Notes under the pieces: model-generated
Database searches by the model: none
What the model was told of the DNA's origin: nothing
Seen by the model: the letters and a program-made list of their open reading frames with translations, nothing else
From: Chryseobacterium rhizoplanae
GTDB lineage: Bacteria > Bacteroidota > Bacteroidia > Flavobacteriales > Weeksellaceae
Assembly (NCBI RefSeq): GCF_900182655.1
Contig: NZ_FXTC01000009.1
Coordinates: forward strand, 1-64,000
Length of the DNA: 64,000 nucleotides
Direction of reading: 5' to 3'
In this document: piece by piece, positions 53,442 through 63,868 of the stretch
Layout of the letters: each line of letters begins with the position of its first letter
Numbering within the stretch: position 1 is the stretch's first letter
Translations under genes and position numbers: made by a program

Positions 53442-53578
53442 AAAACCTGAAAACAACATACGAAACTTCCGAAAGGAAGTTTTTTTTATTTATAAAACCT
53501 GCAAAAATCTTATCTTTGCCAACGAAAAATTCAAGGTTCGGAATTGAACCTTAAACATTGAACTTTAAACAAATAATT

Positions 53579-55333
53579 ATGTTTCGATCACACACCAACG
53601 GAGAGCTATCTCTGAAAAATCTGAATGAAGAAGTTACACTATCAGGATGGGTACAAACTATCCGTGATAAAGGATTTATGATTTGGGTAGATCTTCGAGA
53701 TCGTTACGGAATTACCCAGCTGGTTTTTGATCAGGACCGCTCTTCTGCGCAACTGATGGAAGAAGCTAAAAAACTGGGCCGTGAATTTGTGATTCAGGCT
53801 ACCGGAAGAGTTATTGAAAGAGTAAGTAAAAACCCTAATATCCCAACAGGGGAAATTGAAATTCTGGTAGAAAAACTGACTATTCTGAACGATTCTCAGC
53901 TTCCTCCTTTCACTATTGAAGATGAAACAGACGGAGGTGAAGAATTAAGAATGAAATACCGTTACCTGGATATCAGAAGAAATCCGGTAAAAGATAAACT
54001 GATCTTCCGTCACAAGATGGCACAGAAAGTAAGAAATTATTTATCTGAGGAAGGTTTCATTGAAGTGGAAACACCTGTTCTGATCAAATCCACTCCGGAA
54101 GGGGCAAGAGATTTTGTTGTACCAAGCAGAATGAATCCGGGACAGTTTTACGCATTGCCACAGTCTCCTCAAACTTTCAAACAGCTATTGATGGTAGGTG
54201 GAATGGATAAGTATTTCCAGATTGTAAAATGTTTCCGTGATGAGGATTTAAGAGCGGACAGACAGCCGGAATTTACACAAATCGACTGTGAAATGGCGTT
54301 TGTAGAGCAGGAAGATGTCATGAACGTCTTTGAAGGAATGACTAAAACTCTTATAAAAGATATTACAGGTCAGGAATTCGGAGATTTCCCAAGAATGACT
54401 TTCGCAGATGCGATGAGAAAATACGGAAATGACAAACCGGATATCCGTTTCGGAATGGAGTTCGTAGAACTGAACGAGCTGGTAAAAGGAAAAGACTTTA
54501 AAATATTTGATGATGCAGAATTAGTAGTCGGAATCAATGTAGAAGGATGCGCAGAATATACAAGAAAACAGATTGACGAGCTGGTTGATTGGGTAAAACG
54601 CCCTCAGGTTGGAGCTTCTGGGATGGTTTGGGCTAAATTCCAGAATGATGGAGTAAAAACCTCATCAGTAAACAAATTCTACAACGAAGAAGATCTGGCG
54701 AAAATCATCGAAAAATTCGGAGCTAAAGAAGGAGACTTAATGTTGATTCTTTCCGGAAATGAAAACAAAGTAAGAGCCCAGCTTTCTGCTTTAAGAATGG
54801 AACTTGGGAACCGTTTGGGATTAAGAAAAGGAAACGTATTTGCACCGCTTTGGGTTGTTGACTTCCCGCTATTGGAATGGGATGAAGATACTGAAAGATT
54901 CCATGCAATGCACCACCCGTTTACTTCTCCAAAACCTGAAGATATCCACTTATTGGAAACAGATCCTGGAAAAGCAAGAGCCAACGCGTATGATATGGTT
55001 CTGAACGGAAATGAAATCGGAGGAGGATCTATCAGAATTTTTGACAGAGAACTGCAGTCCAGAATGTTTGATTTATTAGGATTTACAAGAGAAGAGGCAG
55101 AAGCTCAGTTTGGATTCCTGATGAATGCATTCAAATACGGAGCACCACCACATGGAGGTCTGGCATTCGGGTTTGACCGTTTGGTAGCAATCCTTGACGG
55201 AAACGAAGTCATCAGAGATTATATCGCATTCCCTAAGAACAATTCAGGACGAGATGTAATGATTGACGCACCGGCATCGATTGCTGATGCACAGCTCGAT
55301 GAATTAGAATTACAATTGAATTTAAAAGCATAA
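53579..55333 (+). CDS. aspS: Aspartyl-tRNA synthetase
   Basis: Charges tRNA-Asp with aspartate. 584 residues from the start [15 protein letters not shown]; a seven-codon longer frame begins at 53558. An N-terminal OB-fold anticodon-binding domain, the catalytic class II core with motif 2 ([19 protein letters not shown]), a GAD insertion and motif 3 ([14 protein letters not shown]) are all present. Standard bacterial length. Confidence 0.96.
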   Translation: MFRSHTNGELSLKNLNEEVTLSGWVQTIRDKGFMIWVDLRDRYGITQLVFDQDRSSAQLMEEAKKLGREFVIQATGRVIERVSKNPNIPTGEIEILVEKLTILNDSQLPPFTIEDETDGGEELRMKYRYLDIRRNPVKDKLIFRHKMAQKVRNYLSEEGFIEVETPVLIKSTPEGARDFVVPSRMNPGQFYALPQSPQTFKQLLMVGGMDKYFQIVKCFRDEDLRADRQPEFTQIDCEMAFVEQEDVMNVFEGMTKTLIKDITGQEFGDFPRMTFADAMRKYGNDKPDIRFGMEFVELNELVKGKDFKIFDDAELVVGINVEGCAEYTRKQIDELVDWVKRPQVGASGMVWAKFQNDGVKTSSVNKFYNEEDLAKIIEKFGAKEGDLMLILSGNENKVRAQLSALRMELGNRLGLRKGNVFAPLWVVDFPLLEWDEDTERFHAMHHPFTSPKPEDIHLLETDPGKARANAYDMVLNGNEIGGGSIRIFDRELQSRMFDLLGFTREEAEAQFGFLMNAFKYGAPPHGGLAFGFDRLVAILDGNEVIRDYIAFPKNNSGRDVMIDAPASIADAQLDELELQLNLKA

Positions 55334-55336
55334 ATG

Positions 55337-55363
55337 TAAAGCGGGGTATTGGCCCCGCTTTTT
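55337..55363 (+). terminator. Intrinsic terminator after aspS
   Basis: AAAGCGGGG and CCCCGCTTT form a 9-bp stem with a short loop followed by a T-run, directly after the aspS stop. Confidence 0.85.
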
Positions 55364-55731
55364 TTATATACTAAATTTCAGCACTTCATTAATTTGTTAA
55401 TAGAATAAACTTTATGCTAGTATAAGTAAAGTTTTGGCTACCATATCAATTATTGGTGAAATAACTTAATTTGAAATCTGATAGTAAAAATTAATACAAA
55501 AACAGGAAATTGTCGAAATTAATACACATTTAAAATAAAAACACAACAAAACAAACATTATATTATGTTATATACAAACATAATATTTTATTAATATATT
55601 TACGACATACAGCTGAATTATAATGAAGACTTAATCAAAACTCAGGGTTTGATTAATTTTATAATCTTTTGCGTAGGGTAATAATATAGCTGTTCATATT
55701 TAGCCTGATTACCAAACCAATATTAAATAAT
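55364..55731. other. Gene-free AT-rich region upstream of the astacin-like gene
   Basis: About 370 bp, very AT-rich. TATATTTA near 55615 is close to a Bacteroidota -7 element (final G replaced by A), giving a long leader. I see no ORF and no clear RNA structure. Confidence 0.35.
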
Positions 55732-57063
55732 ATGAAAAGTAAATTATTATTCTTATCAGTATGCCTTGTTCTGGCACTGAATTCATGTAGGTCGGATATT
55801 GAAAATGCACAAACAGATTCAATAGATCTTACAACCACGAAACTGGACAATGCAAAGATTCACAAATTATTAATTAACGGGAAATACACGTATGTGAATG
55901 AAGTAAATGGTGAATATTTTTATGCAGATGATATTACTATTAGTGCTGAGCAGTTTGATAAATTAAAGATGCAGGCCAATTCTGAAATGTCAACAGCTGA
56001 GAAAAGCACCATTGTAAGTTCTTTTATTAAGACTTGGCCGAATGCAACAGTTTATTATACATTACCCAGCCAGGGAAGTCTGAGCATTCAGAATTACAAT
56101 ACATTCCTTACCAATATCAACAAAGCGTTTGATATGATTTCTTCCCAAACCAGCATGCAGTTTGTTGAACGTACCAATCAAACAGAATATATCACCTTTA
56201 CTTATACAACAAGCAACAGCTCACCACTTGGATGGCAGAAAAACAGAGTGAACGGGATTAAAATTTATAATATTACTTATCCAGCGATTATCGCCCACGA
56301 AATAATGCACTCAATGGGAATCATGCATGAACAGTGCCGTCCGGACAGAGATCAGTATATTATTGTAGATGTTAACAAAGCCGTGGAAAGCAGCCGTCAT
56401 AACTTCAACCTTTATAATGATTACGCAGGACATGGTGCATTTGATTTCGGATCAGTGATGATGTATCAATCCACAGACTTTGCCATAGACTCAAGCCAGC
56501 CTGTAATGACTAAACTGGACGGATCTACCTTTACCAAGCAAAGAACAGGATTATCTGCCGGTGATTATGCCGGAATAAATCATTTGTATGGACCTGTGAA
56601 TGCCACCTCTGCAATCAACGGAACTTATACAATGAGAACAGCTTTAGCGAATGACAAAAATGTAGATATTTCCGGAAGTTCCACTACAGACGGGACGAGT
56701 ATCATTCTGTATTCAGCTTCTACAGGCAATAACCAGAGATTTACTTTCAGCAAATCAGATCATGGATATTATATTATCAAATCTACATTAGATCCTGCAA
56801 AGGTATTAACCGTAAAAGGTAACGGAACAACGAATGGAACAGCTGTTGAATTAAGAACCAATTCCAATACAGATTCTCAGAAATGGTTATTATTCAACCT
56901 GGGAAACAATGGTTTTGGATTTGCTCCCAAAAATGCTCCGGCATTGAGATTAGAGGTAAAGGATGGTTTAACAACCAATCTTACTCCTATTGTAATCGGC
57001 ACTACGGATCAAACGGTTCAGCCTTTCATAAAACAACGCTTTATCCTTACAAAAGTTAACTAA
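55732..57063 (+). CDS. Astacin-like zinc metalloprotease with ricin-type lectin domain
   Basis: 443-residue predicted lipoprotein (lipobox LVLALNSCRS) and protease of the M12A/astacin (flavastacin-like) family. The zinc site is IAHEIMHSMGIMHEQCRPDRD (HExxHxxGxxHE), with the methionine-turn in SVMMYQS. From about residue 305 comes a ricin-B-type beta-trefoil (NQRFTFSKSDHGYYIIKS and QKWLLFN), which probably binds sugar or the substrate surface. It has no T9SS tail, unlike the other protease in this window, so it would remain cell-attached by its lipid anchor. Confidence 0.88.
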   Translation: MKSKLLFLSVCLVLALNSCRSDIENAQTDSIDLTTTKLDNAKIHKLLINGKYTYVNEVNGEYFYADDITISAEQFDKLKMQANSEMSTAEKSTIVSSFIKTWPNATVYYTLPSQGSLSIQNYNTFLTNINKAFDMISSQTSMQFVERTNQTEYITFTYTTSNSSPLGWQKNRVNGIKIYNITYPAIIAHEIMHSMGIMHEQCRPDRDQYIIVDVNKAVESSRHNFNLYNDYAGHGAFDFGSVMMYQSTDFAIDSSQPVMTKLDGSTFTKQRTGLSAGDYAGINHLYGPVNATSAINGTYTMRTALANDKNVDISGSSTTDGTSIILYSASTGNNQRFTFSKSDHGYYIIKSTLDPAKVLTVKGNGTTNGTAVELRTNSNTDSQKWLLFNLGNNGFGFAPKNAPALRLEVKDGLTTNLTPIVIGTTDQTVQPFIKQRFILTKVN

Positions 57064-57080
57064 ACTTTTTTACATAAATA

Positions 57081-57114
57081 AAGAGGTTAGGAAATGTATT
57101 TCCTAACCTCTTTT
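57081..57114. terminator. Bidirectional terminator between the protease gene and purA
   Basis: AAGAGGTTAGGAAA (57081-57094) pairs with TTTCCTAACCTCTTTT (57099-57114), with A and T runs on both sides, between convergent genes. Confidence 0.85.
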
Positions 57115-57132
57115 GTTTTTATATAATTCCTG

Positions 57133-58401
57133 TTAAATCATTTTCAACATCTGCTCCCTTCCCGGCCCTGTCGAAAGATATGCCACCGGAATGCCTAATT
57201 CTGTTTCCAGAAATGATAGAAACTCAATGACTTCTTTTGGCAATTCTGAAGAACTTTTCATAGTAGAAAAATCAGCATTCCATCCATTCATCCATTTCAG
57301 TACAGGTTTTCCATTTTCAGGAAGTAAACCTGTTACATCTACCGTTTTTCCATCTTCCAGTTCATAATGAGTGCACACTGCTACTGATGGTAATCCGCTT
57401 AACACATCTGCTTTAGTCAGAACCAACTGAGTAACTCCATTGATCATTACAGCATATTTTAAAGCAGGTAAATCTAACCAGCCTGTTCTTCTCGGACGCC
57501 CTGTATTGGAACCAAATTCATTTCCCTTTGTTCTGATCACTTCACCCAACTCATCAAATAGTTCTGTTGGAAATACTCCGTTTCCCACCCTTGTACAATA
57601 TGCTTTAGCGATTCCAAATACCTCACCGACCTTTTTCGGTGAAACACCTAACCCACTGCTCGCACCTGAAGCGGTAGTTGAAGAAGAGGTCACATAAGGA
57701 TAGGTTCCGTGGTCAATATCCAGCATTGCAGCCTGAGATCCTTCAGCTAAAATTTTCTTTCCTTCTGCCAGCGCATTGTTTAAATATATTTCTGTTTCAG
57801 TACATCTGAATCTTTTCAGAAAATCTACAGCTTCAAAAAACTCGTTACTTATTTCCTCCAGAGAAGGAAGTTCCATACCTCCTGCGGTCAGTGTTTTATA
57901 ATCTCTTTCTAAAATATGCTCTACTCTGCTTTTAAAGTCAGGAACAAACATATCTCCCACTCTCACATTCTGTCGTAAAATTTTATTTGAATACGCCTGT
58001 GCAATCCCGTTTTTCGTTGTCCCTATGGTTGTATAATCCATACTTTCCTCCATAAAAACATCGAGAAGCTTATGAGTAGGCAGTACAAAGTGAGCTTTCG
58101 ATGAAATGATCACATTATTTTCCGGCTGAACAGTAGTATCAAATGTCTGAAGATTTGCAATTTCTTTTTTAAAGCTTACAGGATCCAGAACAGTTCCCGT
58201 TCCAATCACATTCTGCACTCCGTTCATAAAGATTCCCGAAGGAATCATTTTAAGCGTTATTCTGCGTCCGTTTCTTTCAATGCTGTGTCCAGCATTAGAT
58301 CCGCCATTAAAACGAGCTGTAATGTCGTAATTTTCACTGATCAGATCAATAAACTTTCCTTTACCTTCATCTCCCCATTGTAACCCCAATACAATATCCA
58401 T
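57133..58401 (-). CDS. purA: Adenylosuccinate synthetase
   Basis: Makes adenylosuccinate from IMP, aspartate and GTP, the first committed step to AMP. 422 residues; the GTP-binding start MDIVLGLQWGDEGKGKFID, catalytic NAGHSI, and TTTASGASSGLG and RTGWLDLPALKYAV later on. Standard length. Confidence 0.96.
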   Translation of the reverse strand: MDIVLGLQWGDEGKGKFIDLISENYDITARFNGGSNAGHSIERNGRRITLKMIPSGIFMNGVQNVIGTGTVLDPVSFKKEIANLQTFDTTVQPENNVIISSKAHFVLPTHKLLDVFMEESMDYTTIGTTKNGIAQAYSNKILRQNVRVGDMFVPDFKSRVEHILERDYKTLTAGGMELPSLEEISNEFFEAVDFLKRFRCTETEIYLNNALAEGKKILAEGSQAAMLDIDHGTYPYVTSSSTTASGASSGLGVSPKKVGEVFGIAKAYCTRVGNGVFPTELFDELGEVIRTKGNEFGSNTGRPRRTGWLDLPALKYAVMINGVTQLVLTKADVLSGLPSVAVCTHYELEDGKTVDVTGLLPENGKPVLKWMNGWNADFSTMKSSSELPKEVIEFLSFLETELGIPVAYLSTGPGREQMLKMI

Positions 58402-58596
58402 ATTCGTACTTTAAATTTTATGGGACAAAGCTATGACAGTCAATGAGAAAGACCATTGTCATTTGGCAAAAAGAGATTTGAAAAGAAATGAAAAGTCAGA
58501 TATTAAGATTAGAGATCATTCACAAACTCTAAAACATTCTTACTCTAAAACTCACAGTATTCATCATTAATCAATTACCATCTATCATTAATAATT

Positions 58597-59166
58597 CTAG
58601 ACTATATTTCTTCTGATCCTGCTCAATGAAGAAGGCGTCACACCAAGATAAGATGCCAGCATAGATTGCGGAACCCTGTTGGCAAGACCGGGATAATGAT
58701 TTAAAAAATGAATATAACGTGATTTTGCATCCTGGTTCAGCATGATGCTCGCTACCTTCAGTTTATTTTCCACAACAAAAGCATGGATTCTTGCAAATAA
58801 AACCGGCCACACTGTTATTTTCTCTTCCAGTATTTTAAAATGTTTAAGATCAATCGCCAGCAATACAGCATCGGTAATAGCTTCAATATCTTCGTGAGCA
58901 GGCAGCTGATCGGTAAACCCCTGAAAATCTCCGATAAATCTTCCTTCATAGATGAAATACCTGGTAAAATCATCACCCTGTTTATTATAATACAAAGACC
59001 GGAAGACCCCTTCTTTCACAAAAGCAATTCTTTGGCTCACCTTTCCTGCTTCTATAAAAGGTTCTCCTTTCTTCACAGTAATTTCCTGAATTCCTTCAGC
59101 AATTAAAAGTTCATCCTGAGGATTAAGTGTCCCGAATTTTTTGATATAATTAAAAAGTTCTTCCAT
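58597..59166 (-). CDS. Crp/Fnr-family transcriptional regulator
   Basis: Regulator of 189 residues with an N-terminal cyclic-nucleotide-binding-like fold (about 15-120, including GEPFIEAGKVSQRIAFVKEG) and a C-terminal HTH (MLASYLGVTPSSLSRIRR). The start used is MEELFNYIKKFG; a frame five codons longer goes to 59181. No cysteine cluster, so it is not an Fnr oxygen sensor. Divergent from ku (about 145 bp apart); target not known. Confidence 0.82.
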   Translation of the reverse strand: MEELFNYIKKFGTLNPQDELLIAEGIQEITVKKGEPFIEAGKVSQRIAFVKEGVFRSLYYNKQGDDFTRYFIYEGRFIGDFQGFTDQLPAHEDIEAITDAVLLAIDLKHFKILEEKITVWPVLFARIHAFVVENKLKVASIMLNQDAKSRYIHFLNHYPGLANRVPQSMLASYLGVTPSSLSRIRRNIV

Positions 59167-59310
59167 ATTTTTTGTAACCACAGATTACGGAAATATAAAG
59201 GTATAAAAGTCCGGGCTAAAAACAATTGTCATTTGACAAAAAGCCTGTTAAAGGTACCACACGAGTCTCCAACGGCATGTTAATTGCTTGATTTTTAAAA
59301 ACGTAAGACA

Positions 59311-60096
59311 ATGAAAGCAATTTGGAACGGCGCCATTGGCTTTGGATTAGTCAACATTCCTGTTAAAATTTATTCGGCAACGGAAACTACAAAACTGGAT
59401 CTCGATATGCTCGACAAATCTGATTTTTCCAATATCCGGTTCAAAAGAGTAAATGAAAATACGGGAAAAGAAGTAAAATGGGAAAATATCGTCAAAGGTT
59501 ATCTCATGGACGACAAATATATCGTTCTTGATGAGGAAGATTACGAAGCGGCAAGCCCCGAAAAGACAAAAATACTCTCTATTGACCAGTTTGTAAAAGA
59601 GGTGGAAGTAGACAGTATGTATTTTGAAAACCCTTACTATCTGGAACCTCAGAAAAATGGGGAAAATGCATACAGACTTTTACTGAAAGCTCTTGAAAAA
59701 ACGGGTATGGTAGGAATAGGGACGTTTGTGCTCCGTGAAACAGAAGCTATTGGAATGATCCGTCCGTATAAAGATGACATCCTCGTGCTCAACCGTTTGA
59801 GGTTTGATCAGGAAATAAGGGATTATAAAGATCTAAAAATTCCCGCTCAAAAAGCTCCGAAGCCGGCAGAACTTAAAATGGCGGTTAATCTTATTGAACA
59901 GCTTTCCCAGGAATTTGATCCTGCGATGTACAAAGACACCTATTCTGATGAACTGATGAAAATCATTAAGCAGAAAGCAAAAGGTAAAAATATAAAAGCT
60001 AAAAAAGCACAGCCTGCAAAAGAAGGTAAAGTGATTGACCTCATGGCCCAGCTAAAAGCCAGTCTGAATACTTCTAAATCCAAATCCGCATCATAA
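59311..60096 (+). CDS. ku: Bacterial Ku protein (NHEJ)
   Basis: Binds double-strand DNA ends and recruits LigD for end joining. 261 residues, the usual size: start MKAIWNGAIGFGLVNIPVKI, Ku-core motif YYLEPQKNGENAYRLLLKAL, and a Lys-rich C terminus (KAKKAQPAKEGK). Its stop overlaps the ligD start (TAATG), so both are co-translated. Confidence 0.95.
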   Translation: MKAIWNGAIGFGLVNIPVKIYSATETTKLDLDMLDKSDFSNIRFKRVNENTGKEVKWENIVKGYLMDDKYIVLDEEDYEAASPEKTKILSIDQFVKEVEVDSMYFENPYYLEPQKNGENAYRLLLKALEKTGMVGIGTFVLRETEAIGMIRPYKDDILVLNRLRFDQEIRDYKDLKIPAQKAPKPAELKMAVNLIEQLSQEFDPAMYKDTYSDELMKIIKQKAKGKNIKAKKAQPAKEGKVIDLMAQLKASLNTSKSKSAS

Positions 60097-60701
60097 TGGC
60101 TCTCAAAGATTATAATAATAAAAGAAAGTTCGATGAAACCAGCGAACCAAAAGGAAAAACGAAGAAAAGCAAAGACAAACTTATTTTTGTTATTCAAAGG
60201 CATGCTGCAAGCAGACTTCATTATGATTTCCGGCTTGAAATGGAAGGTGTACTGAAAAGCTGGGCTGTTCCGAAAGGACCTTCTTTAGATCCAAAAGATA
60301 AGCGCCTCGCCATGATGGTAGAAGATCACCCTTATGATTATAAAGATTTTGAAGGAAATATTCCTGAAGGAAATTATGGTGCCGGACAGGTGGAAGTATG
60401 GGACAGCGGAACTTATGAGCCTTTGGAAGAAAACACTAAACTTTCTGATGAAAAAGAGCTGCTGAAAGAATTACATGCAGGATCTTTAAAATTCATTTTA
60501 CACGGTAAGAAACTGAAAGGTGAGTTTGCTTTGGTTAAAATGAAAAATACGGATGACAACTCATGGCTGCTGATCAAACATAAAGATGATTTTGCAGAAA
60601 GCCCATATGATGCTGAAGAAAACACCTCGTCAAAATCATTGGTCACAAAATTTTTAGAGGAAAAAAAAAGTCTAAAAATAAAGGAAAAAAAGAAGTCATA
60701 A
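60096..60701 (+). CDS. ligD: LigD 3'-phosphoesterase domain (5' part of a split ligD)
   Basis: 3'-end-cleaning nuclease domain of the NHEJ ligase. 201 residues with the phosphoesterase signature FVIQRHAASRLHYDFRLEMEG minus its ends, and PEGNYGAGQVEVWDSG. It ends in a Lys-rich frame (EEKKSLKIKEKKKS) at TAA 60699-60701. In relatives this domain is fused to the ligase and polymerase domains in one protein of about 830 residues. The ligase frame is open upstream of 60773 through this same point, so the two are separated by a single frame change at an A9 tract (60661-60669). Confidence 0.88.
   Translation: MALKDYNNKRKFDETSEPKGKTKKSKDKLIFVIQRHAASRLHYDFRLEMEGVLKSWAVPKGPSLDPKDKRLAMMVEDHPYDYKDFEGNIPEGNYGAGQVEVWDSGTYEPLEENTKLSDEKELLKELHAGSLKFILHGKKLKGEFALVKMKNTDDNSWLLIKHKDDFAESPYDAEENTSSKSLVTKFLEEKKSLKIKEKKKS
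60662..60670 (+). other. Slippery A-tract / frameshift point in ligD
   Basis: Nine A residues (60661-60669) followed by G. The 0 frame encodes the phosphoesterase to its stop at 60701; the -1 frame continues without stop into SEKTFRNF, then KSYIKPMLAK of the ligase. The A-AAA-AAA heptamer at 60662-60668 is in phase for -1 slippage; equally, one missing A in the assembly would explain it. Confidence 0.6.
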
Positions 60702-60772
60702 CTTCCGAAAAAACTTTCAGAAATTTCAACTCTTTAACGAACGAAAAAAAATTAAAGTCTTACATCAAACCC

Positions 60773-62644
60773 ATGCTGGCCAAGCTTTCCGAAGAAGCCT
60801 TCAATGATAAAGACTGGATTTTTGAAATAAAATGGGACGGCTACAGAGCCATTGCCGACTTAAGTCATGACGTCCCTCTCTTCTATTCCCGGAACGGAAT
60901 TTCATTTTTATCCAAATTTGAAAAAATAGCGCTGGAGTTCGAAAAACAGAAACATCATATGATTCTGGATGGTGAAGTAGTAGCGTATGACGAACAGGGA
61001 AAGCCTAATTTTCAGTTTTTGCAGCAAATGGGGGATAATCCCGACGCCGCTCTTGTTTATCATGTTTTCGACCTTCTATGGCTGAATGGTCATTCTACCG
61101 AAGAGCTTCCCCTTATCCAACGAAAGGAACTTTTAAAAGAGGCTCTGACAGAAACTGATCGTATTAAATACTGTGATCATATTCAGGAAAAAGGTATTGA
61201 GTTTTTTGCACAGATGAGAAAAATGCAATTGGAAGGGATGATTGCAAAAAGGGCAGAAAGTGTATATATTGAAAATCACAGAACCAATGACTGGCTTAAA
61301 ATCAAATTTTCCAACACCGAAGAGGTTATTATTTGTGGCTTCACAGAACCGAGAGGTTCAAGAAAGAGTTTCGGGGCTTTAATTTTAGGAAAATATCTGA
61401 ATGGAAAGCTTACTTACTGCGGACACACAGGGACAGGTTTTAATAACGCTTCTTTAAAAGAGCTTTACCAGAAACTTCAGAAACTGGTTGTGAAAGCATC
61501 TCCATTCGAGACTATTCCAAAAACCAATATGCCGGTAACATGGACAAAGCCTGAACTGGTCTGTGAAATCAAATATTCTGAAATTACACGAGACGGAATC
61601 TTCAGACATCCTGTTTTTATAGGAATAAGAGAAGACAAAGACCTTAAAGAGATCAAAGATTCATCCTTCACCGAAAAACCTAAAGAAATGAAAACAAAAA
61701 CATCGTCAAAAAAAACAGAAGTTTCCGAGAAAGAAAAAGAGATCACATTGGACAAACATTTGATAAAACTTACAAATCAGGATAAGATCTATTTCCCAAA
61801 AGATGGCATTACTAAGGGAAACGTTATAGATTACTATCAATCGGTAGCGACTTACATCCTGCCTCATTTAAAAAACCGGCCGCTTTCTCTGAACCGCTTT
61901 CCGAATGGAATTGAAGAACAGGGTTTTTATCAGAAAGATGCCGGAGATCATATTCCGGACTGGATAAAAACCACACAGGTATATTCTGAATCCAATGATA
62001 AATACATCGACTATATTTATTGTAATGACAAAGCAACTTTAGCTTACCTGAATAATTTAGGATGTATAGACCTAAACCCTTGGAACAGTTCTTTACCTGA
62101 TCTTGAGCATCCTGATTACCTGGTATTAGATCTGGATCCATCTTCCAAAAATACATTTGATGAGGTGATTGAAACAGCACTTCAGGTGAATGAAGTTTTA
62201 GAAGCCATTAAAGTAAAAGGATATTGCAAAACTTCGGGAAGTACCGGAATTCACATTTATATTCCTATGGGTGGTAAATATGATTTTGACCAGGCAAAAG
62301 ATTTTGCTCATATTCTTATGAAACAGGTCAATGAAAAACTTCCGAAACTCACAACTTTAGAACGAAGCCTTCAAAAAAGAGATAACAAAAAAATCTATCT
62401 CGATTATCTTCAAAACAGGACGGGACAAACTTTAGCAAGTGCCTACAGCCTGAGACCTAAACAGGGTGCATCAGTTTCAATGCCATTGGATTGGGATGAA
62501 CTAAAGCCCGGAATGAGACCTACGGATTTTAATATTAATAATGCTCTGGACAGAATCAAAGAGAAAGGAGATTTGTTTAAGCCGGTTCTGGGTAAGGGAA
62601 TTGATATGATGAAAGCTTTGGAATTGCTACAAAATATTGATTAA
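60773..62644 (+). CDS. ligD: LigD ligase-polymerase part (3' part of a split ligD)
   Basis: ATP-dependent DNA ligase plus primase-polymerase for end joining. 623 residues from ATG 60773 (MLAKLSEEAF), though the frame is open about 40 codons further back (KSYIKP precedes M), which suits a fusion. The ligase domain holds the nucleotidylation lysine in FEIKWDGYRAIAD, then the DGEVVAYDEQGKPNF and EGMIAKRA motifs. The primase-polymerase domain follows at about 325-610 (LVLDLDPSS, DxD; SGSTGIHIYIPM; RTGQTLASAYSLRPK). It ends the ku-ligD run. Confidence 0.9.
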   Translation: MLAKLSEEAFNDKDWIFEIKWDGYRAIADLSHDVPLFYSRNGISFLSKFEKIALEFEKQKHHMILDGEVVAYDEQGKPNFQFLQQMGDNPDAALVYHVFDLLWLNGHSTEELPLIQRKELLKEALTETDRIKYCDHIQEKGIEFFAQMRKMQLEGMIAKRAESVYIENHRTNDWLKIKFSNTEEVIICGFTEPRGSRKSFGALILGKYLNGKLTYCGHTGTGFNNASLKELYQKLQKLVVKASPFETIPKTNMPVTWTKPELVCEIKYSEITRDGIFRHPVFIGIREDKDLKEIKDSSFTEKPKEMKTKTSSKKTEVSEKEKEITLDKHLIKLTNQDKIYFPKDGITKGNVIDYYQSVATYILPHLKNRPLSLNRFPNGIEEQGFYQKDAGDHIPDWIKTTQVYSESNDKYIDYIYCNDKATLAYLNNLGCIDLNPWNSSLPDLEHPDYLVLDLDPSSKNTFDEVIETALQVNEVLEAIKVKGYCKTSGSTGIHIYIPMGGKYDFDQAKDFAHILMKQVNEKLPKLTTLERSLQKRDNKKIYLDYLQNRTGQTLASAYSLRPKQGASVSMPLDWDELKPGMRPTDFNINNALDRIKEKGDLFKPVLGKGIDMMKALELLQNID

Positions 62645-62647
62645 AAA

Positions 62648-62679
62648 AAACTCCTACATCATTGTAAATGCAGGAGTTT
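62648..62679. terminator. Intrinsic terminator after ligD
   Basis: AAACTCCT (62648-62655) pairs with AGGAGTTT (62672-62679), with inner pairing CAT and ATG. Lies between convergent ligD and mscS genes. Confidence 0.75.
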
Positions 62680-62699
62680 CTTAAAAAAATTAAATCTAA

Positions 62700-63545
62700 T
62701 TATTGATTATAAACATGAATATCCCGCTGTGGAAATGGAATTCCGATTCCGGCTTTATCGAGAGCTTCTTTACAGCCTATAATAAGTTCTTCGTTCATCG
62801 CCCAGAAGTTCTCTGTAGAAGTGCTTACCCTTATGGATAAATTAACAGCGCTTTCTCCAAGTTCAGTCACTACAACTTGCGGTGCTGGTGTTTCAAGAGC
62901 GTATTGATTATTTTTAATAACATTCATTAAAATATCTTTGGTCTGCTTTAGATCTGCATCATAAGCAACTCCAATATCCAATGATGTTCTTCTTGTTCCC
63001 AGGTGGGTAAAATTGGTAATACTGTTATTTGAAACCACACCGTTAGGAATAACGATCAATTGGTTTTGTGGGGTAACCAGTTTCGTATGGAAAATATCTA
63101 TTGCCTGCACGGTTCCTGAAACTCCGGAATTCGTAGAAATAAAGTCGCCAATTTTAAAAGGCTTTAATAATAAAATTAAAATTCCCCCTGCAAAATTCGT
63201 CAGAGAGCCTTGTAAAGCTAAACCTACCGCCAAACCTGCTGCACCAATCATGGCAACAAATGCCGAGGTCTGCACTCCCAGCTGAGTTACAACAACAATA
63301 AACAACAGAATATTAAGTCCCCAGTTGATAATATTCAGCAGAAAATGCTGCAGAGAAGCTTCCATATTACGTTTTTTGAAACCTTTCTCAACCAGTTTTT
63401 TAATCATTCTTATCATCCATGATCCAATCAGATAAATCAATAATGCAGAAATAACTGCGGTAAAAATTCTCGGTGCCCATGAAATTGCTGAAGAAATTAA
63501 CGTGTCCCAGTGTTGTTGAATTTTGTTCAATTCTAAATCGTCCAT
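62700..63545 (-). CDS. MscS-family mechanosensitive channel
   Basis: Small-conductance channel that opens under membrane tension and protects against osmotic shock. 281 residues, similar to E. coli MscS: three membrane segments from about residue 20, the pore helix with VAMIGAAGLAVGLALQGSLTNF (glycine/alanine rich), the beta domain FKIGDFISTNSGVSGTVQAI, and the mixed C-terminal domain ending FPQRDIHVYNQ. Single gene. Confidence 0.93.
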   Translation of the reverse strand: MDDLELNKIQQHWDTLISSAISWAPRIFTAVISALLIYLIGSWMIRMIKKLVEKGFKKRNMEASLQHFLLNIINWGLNILLFIVVVTQLGVQTSAFVAMIGAAGLAVGLALQGSLTNFAGGILILLLKPFKIGDFISTNSGVSGTVQAIDIFHTKLVTPQNQLIVIPNGVVSNNSITNFTHLGTRRTSLDIGVAYDADLKQTKDILMNVIKNNQYALETPAPQVVVTELGESAVNLSIRVSTSTENFWAMNEELIIGCKEALDKAGIGIPFPQRDIHVYNQ

Positions 63546-63868
63546 TTTATACTATGTGTTTACTAATTATATCAATGAGATATTACGTTCTGCAGGATTT
63601 AAAAATGAATTGAATAGCATCTGTCTAAAAAGAAATTTTCCTTCCACTTTAAAAGTGAAAGTAAATGATATGATAGATTAAAATAGATTGGCAGCTGAAC
63701 AGATTGTTTCAGCCTTACTCAATAATCATTCAGAAATTGAATCTTGCAGGAAGAAATAATTTTCGGGTCATAGAATTACAAAAACGATACCGAAGTACTG
63801 TAATTATCAAAATTAACTTCCTGTAAAATTAAAATTATAAATAAAACAGCGCCTGCTGATGAATATTT
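63546..63868. other. Gene-free AT-rich region
   Basis: About 320 bp between the mscS start and the end of the partial dehydrogenase gene. I can support no ORF longer than a few dozen codons and no strong hairpin; the mscS promoter must lie here on the minus strand. Confidence 0.4.
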
